64,000 bases of DNA from Desulfocurvibacter africanus subsp. africanus DSM 2603 (GCF_000422545.1 NZ_AULZ01000001.1:310001-374000), one strand, 5' to 3'; positions 43,151 to 51,927 are shown, counted from the first letter of the stretch. The notes: generated by a model not told the origin, from the letters alone. Made by a program: numbers and translations.

Positions 43151-43392
43151 CTAGAAATTTTTGCTTTTTAAAATGCTGCAAGCCATGCGTCGGCATGGCT
43201 TGCAGCTAGCTTCGGCGTAGGGCGCAATTCACTTGCACCGTCAACGCCGGAGCGGGCGTCTTACAGCACCTTGCAAATAAAATGAAAAATGGGGGTGCAG
43301 GGAGCGCCGCTCCCTGCCGGGAGAGAGTCTGAGAGAGGGCAGCGCCCTCTCTCAGTTCAAACGCAAATTGCTCTAAAAGCAATCTGCTCTTG
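43149..43392 (+). repeat. Repeat family 2, copy B, interrupted by a family 1 copy
   Basis: Left part (43149-43272) matches copy A up to GCGGGCGTCTTA; the right part resumes AAAAGCAATCTGCTCT at 43375. Between them lie about 105 bases holding a family 1 element (43290-43355) with a GCAAATAAAATG flank. Confidence 0.85.
43290..43355 (+). repeat. Repeat family 1, copy 5 (nested)
   Basis: GGGGGTGCAGGGAGCGCCGC then TCCCTG, a linker GGGAGAGAGTCTGAG and GAGAGGGC..GCCCTCTC. It diverges most from the other copies but keeps both hairpins and the spacing. Confidence 0.7.
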
Positions 43393-43442
43393 AGACAGGC
43401 GGTCGCAGCCAAGCGACTGCCTGCTTTCTTCACGCGTTATAA

Positions 43443-43478
43443 GCCGGTTGGAGATGTCGACATCATCTCCAACCGGCC
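43443..43478 (+). terminator. Hairpin downstream of the kinase gene
   Basis: GCCGGTTGGAGATG-TCGACAT-CATCTCCAACCGGC, a perfect stem of about 13 bp followed by CTTCTC. Likely terminator of the dehydrogenase-kinase transcript. Confidence 0.7.
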
Positions 43479-43571
43479 TTCTCACGATCCTCTTCCTGAT
43501 GTAAGCATAAGAGTGCTAGCCCCCTCGGCCCACGGCCTTGCATGGGGGACAAGACATCAAGGAGGGGCGAA

Positions 43572-44003
43572 ATGCCTGATCTGACCCTGTGGACCGCCAG
43601 AGAAATCCTGCGCATGAAGCGGGACCTCGACACGCTCTTCTCCAGCCTGTGTGAGGACTTCGGAACTTGCGGCCTGCCCGACGCCCTGGCCGGGCCGAGC
43701 ATCGACATCGTTCAGGAGGAAGACGCGCTGGTCATCAGTGCCGAACTGCCGGGAGTAAACCCCCAGGATCTCAGGGTTGCGGTGCAGGACGACCGACTGC
43801 TCCTGGCTCATGAGCAGCGCAGCGTCATGGGCGAAAGCGGAGCCACCATCGAAAGCCGCAGCCACTTCTCGCACACCATCCGACTGCCCTGCCGGGTGGA
43901 TGCCGACAAAGCCGATGCAATCTTCGAGAACCAGACTCTGACCATCACCCTGCCTAGGTGCGAACCGAGCAGGCCCAAACCCCTGTCCATCCGAATCGGC
44001 TGA
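43572..44003 (+). CDS. Small heat shock protein Hsp20
   Basis: 143-residue alpha-crystallin-type chaperone. The ACD (about 40-130) has DIVQEEDALVISAELPGV, LPCRVDADKADA and the AIFENQTLTITLP strand that matches the usual AxxxNGVLxIxxP. It holds unfolded proteins in the cytosol. AGGAGGGG precedes the ATG at 43572. The upstream region contains GAGTGCTAG, a CIRCE half site, but not the full inverted repeat. It lies 47 bases before the Lon-like protease gene. Confidence 0.9.
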   Translation: MPDLTLWTAREILRMKRDLDTLFSSLCEDFGTCGLPDALAGPSIDIVQEEDALVISAELPGVNPQDLRVAVQDDRLLLAHEQRSVMGESGATIESRSHFSHTIRLPCRVDADKADAIFENQTLTITLPRCEPSRPKPLSIRIG

Positions 44004-44050
44004 AGCCAAATAGCTTTTGCGCCTGCACGCCAGCATGGAGGTGTTTTTCG

Positions 44051-46540
44051 ATGCCGACGAACCCGACACATCCCGAAGTGCCCAGCGACAAACTGCGCTG
44101 GCGCTGCGACCCGTCCCAACTGCCCTTCAAGACCACGGACGAAATCGAGCCCTTGGACAAGATCGTGGGCCAAGCCCGCGGAGTCGAGGCCTTCCGTTAC
44201 GGCATGGCCATCAACAAGGCCGGCTACAACGTCTTCGTCACCGGCGAACCCCACACCGGGCGCATGGCCAGCGTGGAGAAGCTCCTTCAGGAACTCTCGC
44301 ACAAGCACGGAGCGCCCGATGACCTGGCCTACGTGAACAACTTCAAGAACACCGACGCGCCCATCCTGCTGCGCTTCAAGTCCGGCGAGGGCAGCGAGTT
44401 CCGCAAGGAAATCCACGACCTCGTGGACACCCTCAAGCGCGAAGCGCCCCAGATCTTCGAGAGCCAGGAATACGTGGCCCGCAAGAAGGAGATCATGGAA
44501 ACCTACGAGCGGCGCACGCGGGACTTCTTCAAGGACCTGGACAAGCGGGTCAAGGAAGAGGGCTTCGCCCTGGTGCAGATCCAGGCCGGCCAGATGCAGC
44601 GGCCCGAGCTCATGCCCATCGTGGACAGCGAGCCCGTGCCCATGCCGCGCCTGGAGGAGATGGTCGAAAAGGGCCGCTTCCCGCGCGACGAGTTCGAGCA
44701 GATCAAGGAGAAGTACGACCGGCTGCGCGGCGAGATCGACAAGATATTCCTGGAAGTTCGTGACCTGCAGAAGGAACTCAACGAAAAGGGCGAGCAGGTC
44801 GACAAGCACATGTTCACGGCCTCGGCCCAGCGGCTCATGGAGCCCCTGCGTGAAAAGTACACGAGCGAGAAGATCCGCAAGTACCTGCGGGACATGCTCG
44901 AGGACATGGTCGAGAACATCGACACCTTCCGCACGGGCGGCCAGCAGCAGATACCCGGCCTGCCGCCGGGCATGGCCATGGTCATGGGCGACCCGTTCAT
45001 GGCCTACCACGTCAACCTGATCGTGGATAATTCCGAGCAGGAGAGTCCGCCGGTCATCCGCGAAGGCTATCCGACCTACCGCAACCTGTTCGGCTCCATC
45101 GAGCGGGTCATCGACCGCACGGGCGTGTGGCGCACGGACTACTCCAAGATCAAGGTCGGCTCCTTCCTCAAGGCAAACGGCGGCTACCTCGTGCTCAACC
45201 TCATGGACGCCATCATGGAGCCCGGAGTGTGGCCCGCGCTCAAGCGCGCCCTCAAGACCGAGCGCATGGAGATCCAGACCTTCGACCCCTACTACATGTT
45301 CATGTCGTCCAGCCTGAAGCCCGAGCCCATTCATGTGGAGGTCAAGGTGGTGGTCGTGGCCGACACCTACCTCTATCATCTGCTGCGCCAGTACGACCCG
45401 GACGTGCAGAAGATCTTCCGCGTGCGCGCGGACTTCGACCGCTCCATGGACAAGAACGAGGAGGCCATCATGGCCATGGCCCGCTTCGTGCGCAAGGAAA
45501 CCCAGGAGGAAAAACTGCGGCCATTCGAGGCATCCGGCGTGGCCGCGCTCGTGGAGGAGGCTGTGCGCCTTGCCGGCAGGCAGGAGAAGATCACCACGCG
45601 CTTCCCGACCATCGCCGAGATAATCCGCGAGGCCGACTACTGGGCCGAACAGGAGAAGGCCGCAGCCGTTAACGAGCACCACGTGCAGCGAGCCATGGAC
45701 TCGCGCAAGTACAGGGACAACCTCATCGAGGACAAGATCCAGGAGATGATCGACCGCGACAGCCTCATGATCTCCACCACAGGCGCGGTGGTGGGCCAGG
45801 TCAACGGCCTGTCGGTCTACTCCCTGGGCAACCTCGCCTTCGGCCGGCCCGCACGCATCACGGCAAATACGGCCCTGGGCCGCGAGGGCGTCATCAACAT
45901 CGAACGCGAAGCCCAGATGTCCGGCCCCATCCACAACAAGGGCGTGTACATCCTGTCGGGATACCTGCGCCGGGTCTTCGCCCAGAACAAGCCTCTGTCC
46001 GTAAGCGCATCCATAGCCTTCGAGCAGTCCTACTCGGGCATCGAGGGCGACTCGGCCTCGTCCACGGAGATGTACGCCATCCTGTCCAGCCTGTCCGGCG
46101 TGCCCCTGCGCCAGGACATCGCCGTGACCGGCTCCGTGAACCAAAAGGGCGAAGTGCAGCCCATCGGCGGGGTCAACGAGAAGGTCGAGGGCTTCTATGA
46201 CGTATGCAAGAGCAAGGGCCTGACCGGCGAGCAAGGCGTCATGATCCCCCACACCAACGTTCAGGACCTCATGCTGCGCAAGGATGTGGCCCAGGCCATC
46301 CAGGAGGGCAAGTTCCACCTTTGGCCAGTAAAGACCATTGCCCAAGGCGTCGAAATCCTCACCGGCATGCCCGCCGGCGAGCAGCGCGAGGACTTCACCT
46401 TCCCCGAGGACACGGTCTTCGGCAAGGCCGACGCCAAGCTCAAGGAACTGGTGGAAACCCTGCTGAAGTTCGCCAAGGCCGCCGAGGAAGGCGGAAAAGA
46501 GCAGGATAAGCCGGGAGGCTGCGTCGACTGCGGGAAGTAA
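44051..46540 (+). CDS. AAA_32/Lon-type protease
   Basis: 829-residue protein of the AAA_32 + Lon protease family. The Walker A position is degenerate: FVTGEPHTGRMAS at residues 62-74 instead of GxxGTGKT/R. The C-terminal Lon domain has serine 668 (EGDSASS) and lysine 711 (NEKVEGF), exactly the 43-residue spacing of E. coli Lon S679/K722, so the peptidase dyad is intact. A long coiled coil (about 120-280) precedes it. It ends GGCVDCGK. ATG at 44051 has GGAGG upstream. It pairs with the Hsp20 gene, consistent with protein quality control. Confidence 0.85.
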   Translation: MPTNPTHPEVPSDKLRWRCDPSQLPFKTTDEIEPLDKIVGQARGVEAFRYGMAINKAGYNVFVTGEPHTGRMASVEKLLQELSHKHGAPDDLAYVNNFKNTDAPILLRFKSGEGSEFRKEIHDLVDTLKREAPQIFESQEYVARKKEIMETYERRTRDFFKDLDKRVKEEGFALVQIQAGQMQRPELMPIVDSEPVPMPRLEEMVEKGRFPRDEFEQIKEKYDRLRGEIDKIFLEVRDLQKELNEKGEQVDKHMFTASAQRLMEPLREKYTSEKIRKYLRDMLEDMVENIDTFRTGGQQQIPGLPPGMAMVMGDPFMAYHVNLIVDNSEQESPPVIREGYPTYRNLFGSIERVIDRTGVWRTDYSKIKVGSFLKANGGYLVLNLMDAIMEPGVWPALKRALKTERMEIQTFDPYYMFMSSSLKPEPIHVEVKVVVVADTYLYHLLRQYDPDVQKIFRVRADFDRSMDKNEEAIMAMARFVRKETQEEKLRPFEASGVAALVEEAVRLAGRQEKITTRFPTIAEIIREADYWAEQEKAAAVNEHHVQRAMDSRKYRDNLIEDKIQEMIDRDSLMISTTGAVVGQVNGLSVYSLGNLAFGRPARITANTALGREGVINIEREAQMSGPIHNKGVYILSGYLRRVFAQNKPLSVSASIAFEQSYSGIEGDSASSTEMYAILSSLSGVPLRQDIAVTGSVNQKGEVQPIGGVNEKVEGFYDVCKSKGLTGEQGVMIPHTNVQDLMLRKDVAQAIQEGKFHLWPVKTIAQGVEILTGMPAGEQREDFTFPEDTVFGKADAKLKELVETLLKFAKAAEEGGKEQDKPGGCVDCGK

Positions 46541-46544
46541 ATAT

Positions 46545-46587
46545 GTCTCCGGCGGCCGGGGGGATTCATTCCCCCCGGACCCCCCGT
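46545..46587 (+). repeat. Repeat family 3, copy 2
   Basis: GTCTCCGGCGGCC, then GGGGGGATTCATTCCCCCC hairpin, then GGACCCCCCG. It lies directly after the protease stop. Confidence 0.7.
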
Positions 46588-46593
46588 ATTTAC

Positions 46594-46637
46594 GGCAGCG
46601 AAATCGCCGACGTGGGAACGTCGGCGATTTCGCTGCC
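46594..46637 (+). terminator. Long terminator-like hairpin after protease gene
   Basis: A perfect 20-bp stem, GGCAGCGAAATCGCCGACGT and its complement around a GGGA loop, followed by TTGG. The U-tract is weak. Confidence 0.65.
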
Positions 46638-46889
46638 TTGGCAGGTTGGGCTTTGCCGCCACCCGAATTATTTAGTTTCTCCAGCGCTAACGCCTTGGGC
46701 GTATGCGGCCAAGATCACTTCACCCAAGGCTTTGAAGCCACTTCTTATCACATATTTCAATTTCATCTATTTTCTATGTCGATATAAACATAAGTCCAAG
46801 CCAGCCCATGGCTGCCTTCGCAGCCACCCTGAAGAAGCATAACCATTTTATTCAATCAAAATAGTTTTTTATAAATACATGGAGGTCAA
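46638..46889. promoter_or_regulatory. AT-rich leader of the HesB-like gene
   Basis: About 250 bases, strongly AT-rich just before the start, with TATAAA near 46870 as a possible -10 region and no clear -35. Confidence 0.35.
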
Positions 46890-47198
46890 ATGATTTTTCT
46901 CACAATGGCTGCCAAAGAGCAGATCGACAACCACTTCAAGGACAAGGTAACCTCTCCGATACGCATCTACCTGAACCATGGCTGCGGCGGACCGCGCTTC
47001 GCGCTGGCTCTCGACGAGCCAACCGATGGCGATGAGGTGGTGGAGGACGGCGGTTACAAGTTCGTCATGGAGAAAGAACTCTTCAAGCAGGCCTCACCCT
47101 TGACGGTGGACATGTCACCCATGGGTTTCGTGGTGCAGTCGGAGATGGAGCTTGGCGGTGGCGGCGGAGGCTGCAGTGGCTGCACGTCCTGCGGATAG
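46890..47198 (+). CDS. IscA/HesB-like protein with Gly-rich CxxCxxC tail
   Basis: 102-residue protein of the HesB/IscA (Fe-S assembly, A-type) fold family. AAKEQIDNHFKDK and RIYLNHGCGGPRFALALDEP give the first conserved cysteine (HGCGGP), and the C-terminus after six glycines is CSGCTSCG. In normal IscA the last two cysteines are in GCGCG; here the motif is longer. It may carry or donate a cluster. ATG at 46890 with GGAGG. The convergent FmdB-type gene has a similar tail. Confidence 0.8.
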   Translation: MIFLTMAAKEQIDNHFKDKVTSPIRIYLNHGCGGPRFALALDEPTDGDEVVEDGGYKFVMEKELFKQASPLTVDMSPMGFVVQSEMELGGGGGGCSGCTSCG

Positions 47199-47250
47199 GA
47201 CAGCTTCACAAATTTATGCAAAGGGAGCGAAGCCTCCTCCTGGCCTGAAC

Positions 47251-47293
47251 AGAGCCGGCCGATCCGATGGAAACCATCGGATCGGCCGGCTCT
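47251..47293. terminator. Long hairpin before repeat copy 6
   Basis: A perfect 20-bp stem, AGAGCCGGCCGATCCGATGG and its complement around AAA. It sits between the two convergent genes and could end both. Confidence 0.65.
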
Positions 47294-47296
47294 GAA

Positions 47297-47362
47297 TACG
47301 GGGTCCAGGGTGTCGTTACACCCTGGTGGGTGGGGTTCGGGGAGGGCTAAGCCCTTCCCGAT
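47297..47362 (+). repeat. Repeat family 1, copy 6
   Basis: GGGGTCCAGGGTGTCGTTAC then ACCCTGGTGGGTGGGGTTC and GGGGAGGGCTAAGCCCTTCC. Confidence 0.85.
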
Positions 47363-47376
47363 CTTCGCTTTGCTCT

Positions 47377-47613
47377 TTACTTGCAGGTGGCGCAGCTGCC
47401 GCCGGAGCAGCCGGCGCAGCCTCCGCCAGAGGACGAAGCCGAGGGCGCGGAGCCGAAGTCGGCGCCTCCGTCGGCGTTCTTGTGCCGGCAGCAGGACATT
47501 AGTTTTTCGGCATTGGGGGCCTTACATTTAGGGCAAGCGGGCGCGTTCTGGCCGAAGACTAGCTCCTCGAACTCATGGCCGCACTTGCCGCAACGGTATT
47601 CGAAAATTGGCAT
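47377..47613 (-). CDS. FmdB-type zinc ribbon protein with Cys-rich tail
   Basis: 78-residue protein. MPIFEYRCGKCGHEFEE plus CPKC is the FmdB/CxxC..CxxC zinc ribbon. The tail after a Ser/Gly linker is CAGCSGGSCATC, three CxxC-like pairs. ATG at 47613 with AAGGAGA upstream. Downstream of gmhA on the same strand (26 bases). Function of the family is unclear, possibly transcriptional or metal-related. Confidence 0.82.
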   Translation of the reverse strand: MPIFEYRCGKCGHEFEELVFGQNAPACPKCKAPNAEKLMSCCRHKNADGGADFGSAPSASSSGGGCAGCSGGSCATCK

Positions 47614-47639
47614 CGCGTATCTCCTTGTGACTGACGAAG

Positions 47640-48257
47640 CTAGGCCTCGTTCAGGTAGGGCGTCAGCTCGGAAACGGCCTCGAAGAGGTAGTAGTCCACC
47701 AGCTCGCAGAGCAGGTGGCCCACGGCGATATGGATTTCCTGTATGAGCGCCGTTATCTTCTCGGGCACGAGCACGGGATAGTCGCACAGGGGCAGCATGG
47801 CCCCGCCGCTTGCGCCGGTGAAGCCCACGGTGACGATCTCGCGTTCCTTGGCCGCGCGAAGGGCGGCCAGCACGTTCGGGCTTCCGCCCGAGGTGGAGAT
47901 GGCCACGAGCACGTCGCCGGGGCGGCCCAGGGCCTGCACCTGCTTCAGGAACACTTGTTCGAAGCCGTAATCGTTTCCGATAGCGGTAAGTATGCTTGAG
48001 TCCGTGGTCAAGGCCAGAGCCGGCAGAGGCGGCCGCTCCAGCTTGAAGCGATTGACGAATTCGGCGGCGATATGCTGGCAGTCGGCGGCCGATCCGCCGT
48101 TGCCGCACAGCAAGATCTTGCCGCCGCGGGCGAGGCTGACGGCCATGGCCCTGGCGATATCGGCCACCAGGGTCGCCTTGGCCTGAAAGAAAGTCTCGCG
48201 CAGCCGGCAGCCGGCCTGGCTATGCGCAAGCACGCGATCGATGGCTTCCTGTGACAT
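47640..48257 (-). CDS. gmhA: Sedoheptulose-7-phosphate isomerase
   Basis: 205-residue SIS-domain isomerase that makes D-glycero-D-manno-heptose 7-phosphate for lipopolysaccharide core heptose. CGNGGSAADCQHIAAEF, TDSSILTAIGND and STSGGSPNVLAAL are diagnostic for GmhA. The last third has IQEIHIAVGHLLCELVD with the catalytic histidine. It is upstream of the FmdB-type gene in a two-gene operon. Confidence 0.93.
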   Translation of the reverse strand: MSQEAIDRVLAHSQAGCRLRETFFQAKATLVADIARAMAVSLARGGKILLCGNGGSAADCQHIAAEFVNRFKLERPPLPALALTTDSSILTAIGNDYGFEQVFLKQVQALGRPGDVLVAISTSGGSPNVLAALRAAKEREIVTVGFTGASGGAMLPLCDYPVLVPEKITALIQEIHIAVGHLLCELVDYYLFEAVSELTPYLNEA

Positions 48258-48519
48258 ATTGTATGGAGTCCTTGGCTAGGGGTCGCAGAACGGCATGGCT
48301 GTTACTGGAAGAGCCTTGCGCTTGCAAGAGTGGCCCCGCGCCGTGGCCGCGCCGGGATACGTCGGATCCAATATTATTATATCTACTTGGACGGCCCTGA
48401 CAAACTCTCTTGACAACTGGCGTTTTACGTAAATGGAAAACCTTGTGCTTTCCTGTCTAGTTGCGTATGAAAACCAAGCCTCAATGCTGCACCACTTACA
48501 TTTCTATCGGGGAGGTACC

Positions 48520-49707
48520 ATGAAAAGAAGCGGTCTTCTGCTTGCGTTGGTTTTCTCGCTCGGGCTGCTCCTGACCGCCGGTTGCGGCGGCGATGAACAG
48601 AAGCCGGCCTCACAGGAAGGTGGCAATATCGTCATCGGCTTCAACATCCCCCTGACGGGCGACATCCCCAAGGTGGGCGAGTCCTCGCGGCAGGCAGCCG
48701 AGATGTACCTTCAGCAGGTCGGCGGCAAGATCGACATCGCCGGCAAGCCCTACACCCTGAAGTTCGTTTACGAAGACAACGAGTCCAAGGCCGAGTCCGC
48801 GGTCAACGCCCAGCTCAAGCTCATTGAGCAGGACAAGGCCCTGGGCATCATCGGCCCCATGGCCTCCAAGCAGGCCGTGCCAGGCGGCGAAGTGGCCGAC
48901 GCCAACCAGACGCCCATGATCGCGCCCTGGTCCACCAACCCGGCCACGACCACCGATCGTCCCTTCGTGTTCCGCGCCTGTTTCCTCGACCCGTTCCAGG
49001 GCCCCGTGGTTGCCAAGTTCGCCACCGAGGAGTTCGGCGCCAAGAAGGCCGCCGTGCTCTTCGACGTCGCCAGCGACTATCCCAAAGGCCTGGCCGAGTT
49101 CTTCAAGGCCGCCTGGGAAGAGATCCACGGACCCGGCTCCGTGGTGGCCTTTGAATCCTTCACCACCAAGGACCAGGACTTCAGCGCCCAGTTGACCAAC
49201 ATCATCCGCTCCGGCGCCGACGTGCTGTTCACTCCCCAGTACTACTCCGAGGTTGCCCTCATCGTGAAGCAGGCCAAGGAACTGGGCTGGAACAAGCCCA
49301 TCATGGGTTCCGACTCCTGGGGTTCCGCTGAGCTCATGACCCTGTGCGGCGACGCCTGCAAGGGCTACTACTTCTCCACGCACTACGCCGCCGCCGGCGC
49401 CACGGGCAAGACCAAGGAATTCATCGACGCCTTCAAGTCCAAGTACGGCTACGTGCCCGACGACGTTGCCGCTCTGACCTGGGACGCCCTTGGCATGATG
49501 GTCCAGGCCATCCAGAACGCCCCGCTGACCGGCAATCTGGCCCAGGATCGCGTGGCCGTGAAGGATGCCCTTGCCGCCATTCCGTCCTACGACGGCATCA
49601 CCGGCTCCATGAAGTTCGACCCGCAGGGCGACCCGGTTAAGTCCGCGGTCATCGTCAAGATCAACGATGCCGGCGAGTTCGAGTTCTTCAAGTCCGTGGC
49701 CCCTTAA
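48520..49707 (+). CDS. Branched-chain amino acid ABC transporter, substrate-binding lipoprotein
   Basis: 395-residue periplasmic-binding lipoprotein (lipobox LTAGCGG, cysteine near residue 22) of the LivJ/K-type Leu/Ile/Val-binding family. IVIGFNIPLTGDIPKVG, YTLKFVYEDNESKAESA and IGPMASKQA (ligand contact loop) are typical. First gene of the Liv operon. GGGGAGG is six bases from the ATG. A strong hairpin (49733) separates it from livH, so the binding protein may be made in excess. Confidence 0.92.
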   Translation: MKRSGLLLALVFSLGLLLTAGCGGDEQKPASQEGGNIVIGFNIPLTGDIPKVGESSRQAAEMYLQQVGGKIDIAGKPYTLKFVYEDNESKAESAVNAQLKLIEQDKALGIIGPMASKQAVPGGEVADANQTPMIAPWSTNPATTTDRPFVFRACFLDPFQGPVVAKFATEEFGAKKAAVLFDVASDYPKGLAEFFKAAWEEIHGPGSVVAFESFTTKDQDFSAQLTNIIRSGADVLFTPQYYSEVALIVKQAKELGWNKPIMGSDSWGSAELMTLCGDACKGYYFSTHYAAAGATGKTKEFIDAFKSKYGYVPDDVAALTWDALGMMVQAIQNAPLTGNLAQDRVAVKDALAAIPSYDGITGSMKFDPQGDPVKSAVIVKINDAGEFEFFKSVAP

Positions 49708-49732
49708 GGCGGTCCCGGCTATTGTCGACCAT

Positions 49733-49762
49733 GACCGGGAGAGCGTGGCTCTCCCGGTCTTT
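49733..49762 (+). terminator. Intra-operon hairpin after the binding protein gene
   Basis: GACCGGGAGAGC-GTG-GCTCTCCCGGTC followed by TTTTCC, a good intrinsic terminator or attenuator. Confidence 0.8.
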
Positions 49763-49825
49763 TCCGTGCCTCGCGGCACGGGCCCGCGGCGGGCGGACGC
49801 CGCGCTGAAGCATTAGAGGTGACCC

Positions 49826-50749
49826 GTGCTTGAGAGCCTGATCCAGAACGTGCTCAACGCCCTGCAGTGGGGAAGCTACTACTCGCTCATCGCCCTGGGC
49901 TACTGTCTGGTCTACGGCGTGTTGCTGCTCATCAATTTCGCCCATGGCGACATATTCATGGTCGGGGCCTTCATCGGTCTCGGCGTGGCCACGTTCTTCC
50001 TGGGCAATCTCGGCCCCGAACTGGGCCTATCCGGCCCCGTGGTGCTCGCCCTAACCATCCCGCTGACCATGATCCTCACCGCGGCCGTGGGCGTGACGCT
50101 GGAGCGCATCGCCTATAGGCCGCTTAGGCGCAAGGGCGCGCACAGGCTGTACGTGGTCATCACCGCGCTCATGTGCGGCCTGGTCCTGGAGAACGGCAAC
50201 CTGGCCATCCTGGGCGCTAGCCGCCGCAGCTTTCCGCAGCTCATCCCCACCCAGGTCTACGACTTCGGCCTATTCTCGGTGACCAATGTGAAGATCGCGG
50301 TTATCCTCGCCGCCATCCTCGTATTCATCTTTCTGCAGTTCGTGGTCACCAAGACCAAAATGGGCATGGCCATGCGCGCCATCTCCTGGGATAAATTCGC
50401 CATCCCGCTCATGGGCATCCCCGTGGACAGCATCATCGTGTTTACCTTCATCCTGGGCTCCGGTTTCGCCGGACTGGCCGGCGTGCTCTTCGCCATGAGC
50501 TACCCGGTGCTGGAGCCATACATGGGCGCCATGGTGGGCTGGAAAGCCTTCATCGCCGCCGTGGTAGGCGGCATCGGCGACATCCGCGGAGCCTTTGCCG
50601 GAGGCTTCCTGCTCGGGTTCGTGGAGATCATGGTCGTGGCGGTCTTCCCCTCCACCATGCGCGACCTCATCAGCTTCACCATCCTCCTGGTCATCCTGAC
50701 CTGGAAACCCACGGGCCTTTTCGGCATGGCCAAGACCACCAAGATTTAG
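49826..50749 (+). CDS. livH: Branched-chain amino acid ABC permease LivH
   Basis: 307-residue integral membrane permease, about eight helices. ALGYCLVYGVLLLINFAHGD and the EAA-type loop IGDIRGAFAGGFLLG are typical of LivH. Start is a GTG at 49826 with AGAGGTG upstream. Followed 17 bases on by livM. Confidence 0.93.
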   Translation: MLESLIQNVLNALQWGSYYSLIALGYCLVYGVLLLINFAHGDIFMVGAFIGLGVATFFLGNLGPELGLSGPVVLALTIPLTMILTAAVGVTLERIAYRPLRRKGAHRLYVVITALMCGLVLENGNLAILGASRRSFPQLIPTQVYDFGLFSVTNVKIAVILAAILVFIFLQFVVTKTKMGMAMRAISWDKFAIPLMGIPVDSIIVFTFILGSGFAGLAGVLFAMSYPVLEPYMGAMVGWKAFIAAVVGGIGDIRGAFAGGFLLGFVEIMVVAVFPSTMRDLISFTILLVILTWKPTGLFGMAKTTKI

Positions 50750-50766
50750 GGAGAGGGGGAAGTCAC

Positions 50767-51909
50767 ATGGCAATCCGCAACGATCCGGGCGCGACCATCC
50801 GCGCCGGTGAGACCCTGGCCACGTCAGGCTTCGACCTGCGCAGCCTGAGCGTGCCGGCCATCCTGCTCATCGCCTTCGTGGGCCTGCTGGCCGCCTGCAT
50901 GACCGGGGCGCTCAACCTCTATATGCAGACGGTGCTCATGTTCATGGGCATCAACATCATCATGTCCACCAGCCTGAACCTGATCAACGGCAACATGGGC
51001 GAGTTCGCCTGCGGCCACGCCGCGTTCATGGCCGTGGGCGCTTACGTGTCTTCCCTCGTCACCGTGATCCTGTTCACCCAGAGCAAATTCGGCGCGCCGC
51101 TCCTTCCGCCGGAACTGACCCTGCTGGCCTTTCCCCTGGCGCTCCTCATCGGCTCGCTCGCTGCAGCCCTGGTCGGACTGCTCATCGCCATTCCCTCCTT
51201 CAAGACGCGCGGCGACTACCTGGCCATCATCACCATCGCGGCCCTGTATATCGTCAAGAGCGCCATCGAGAACATCGACGCCATTGGCGGGGCCAGGGGC
51301 TTCATGGGCATGCGCCGCGTGACCAATGCCATGGAGCAGACCCTGGACCTGCCGTGGATGGTCATCTGGATCTTCATCGGCACCGTGTTCACGGTCTGGA
51401 TCATCCGGCGCTACGTTTCCTCGACTTACGGCAAGGGCGTAATGGCCATCTGCCAGGACGAAGTGGCCGCCGAAATCATGAGCGTGAACACGAACCATAT
51501 CAAGCTCGTGACCTTCATGCTCTCCTCGGGGCTGGCGGGGCTGGCGGGCGGTTTGTTCGCCCACGTGCTCGGCTACATCAACCCCGGCTCCTTCACCATC
51601 CTCAAGTCCACCGAGGCCCTGGTCATGGTCTACCTGGGCGGCATGGGCTCCATTTCCGGCGCGGTCATGTCCGCCATGCTGTTCACCCTGCTGCTGGAGT
51701 CCCTGCGCTTCATCATCCCCTGGATCGACCAGTTGCTGCACCTGATCCATGTGCTGCCCGCGGGCTACGAGATTTCCCAGGTATGGAAGTGGGTGCTCAT
51801 CCCGCTCCTGCTCATCCTGCTCATGCAGTTCCGGCCCGAGGGCATCATGGGCAACCGCGAGCTGTCGGACATTTTCCCGCGGCTGCGGAAGTTCTATAAA
51901 TTCAAGTAA
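50767..51909 (+). CDS. livM: Branched-chain amino acid ABC permease LivM
   Basis: 380-residue permease with about nine helices. LNLINGNMGEFACGHAAFMAVGAY and GGARGFMGM, and the permease loop GMGSISGAVMSAMLFTLLLE (20 residues), fit LivM. The N-terminal 25 residues precede the first helix. GGGAG precedes the ATG; livG follows after 18 bases. Confidence 0.93.
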   Translation: MAIRNDPGATIRAGETLATSGFDLRSLSVPAILLIAFVGLLAACMTGALNLYMQTVLMFMGINIIMSTSLNLINGNMGEFACGHAAFMAVGAYVSSLVTVILFTQSKFGAPLLPPELTLLAFPLALLIGSLAAALVGLLIAIPSFKTRGDYLAIITIAALYIVKSAIENIDAIGGARGFMGMRRVTNAMEQTLDLPWMVIWIFIGTVFTVWIIRRYVSSTYGKGVMAICQDEVAAEIMSVNTNHIKLVTFMLSSGLAGLAGGLFAHVLGYINPGSFTILKSTEALVMVYLGGMGSISGAVMSAMLFTLLLESLRFIIPWIDQLLHLIHVLPAGYEISQVWKWVLIPLLLILLMQFRPEGIMGNRELSDIFPRLRKFYKFK

Positions 51910-51927
51910 GCCTTCGAGGAGATTGCC

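Noticed and set aside
43480-43571. CIRCE half site (GAGTGCTAG) before the Hsp20 gene
   Set aside because: The other half, TTAGCACTC, is missing at the proper spacing, so it is not a full HrcA operator.
43808-46345. 845-codon minus-strand frame opposite the Lon-type protease
   Set aside because: Long antisense frames are common in high-GC genes; this one has no domain and the sense frame has an intact protease dyad.
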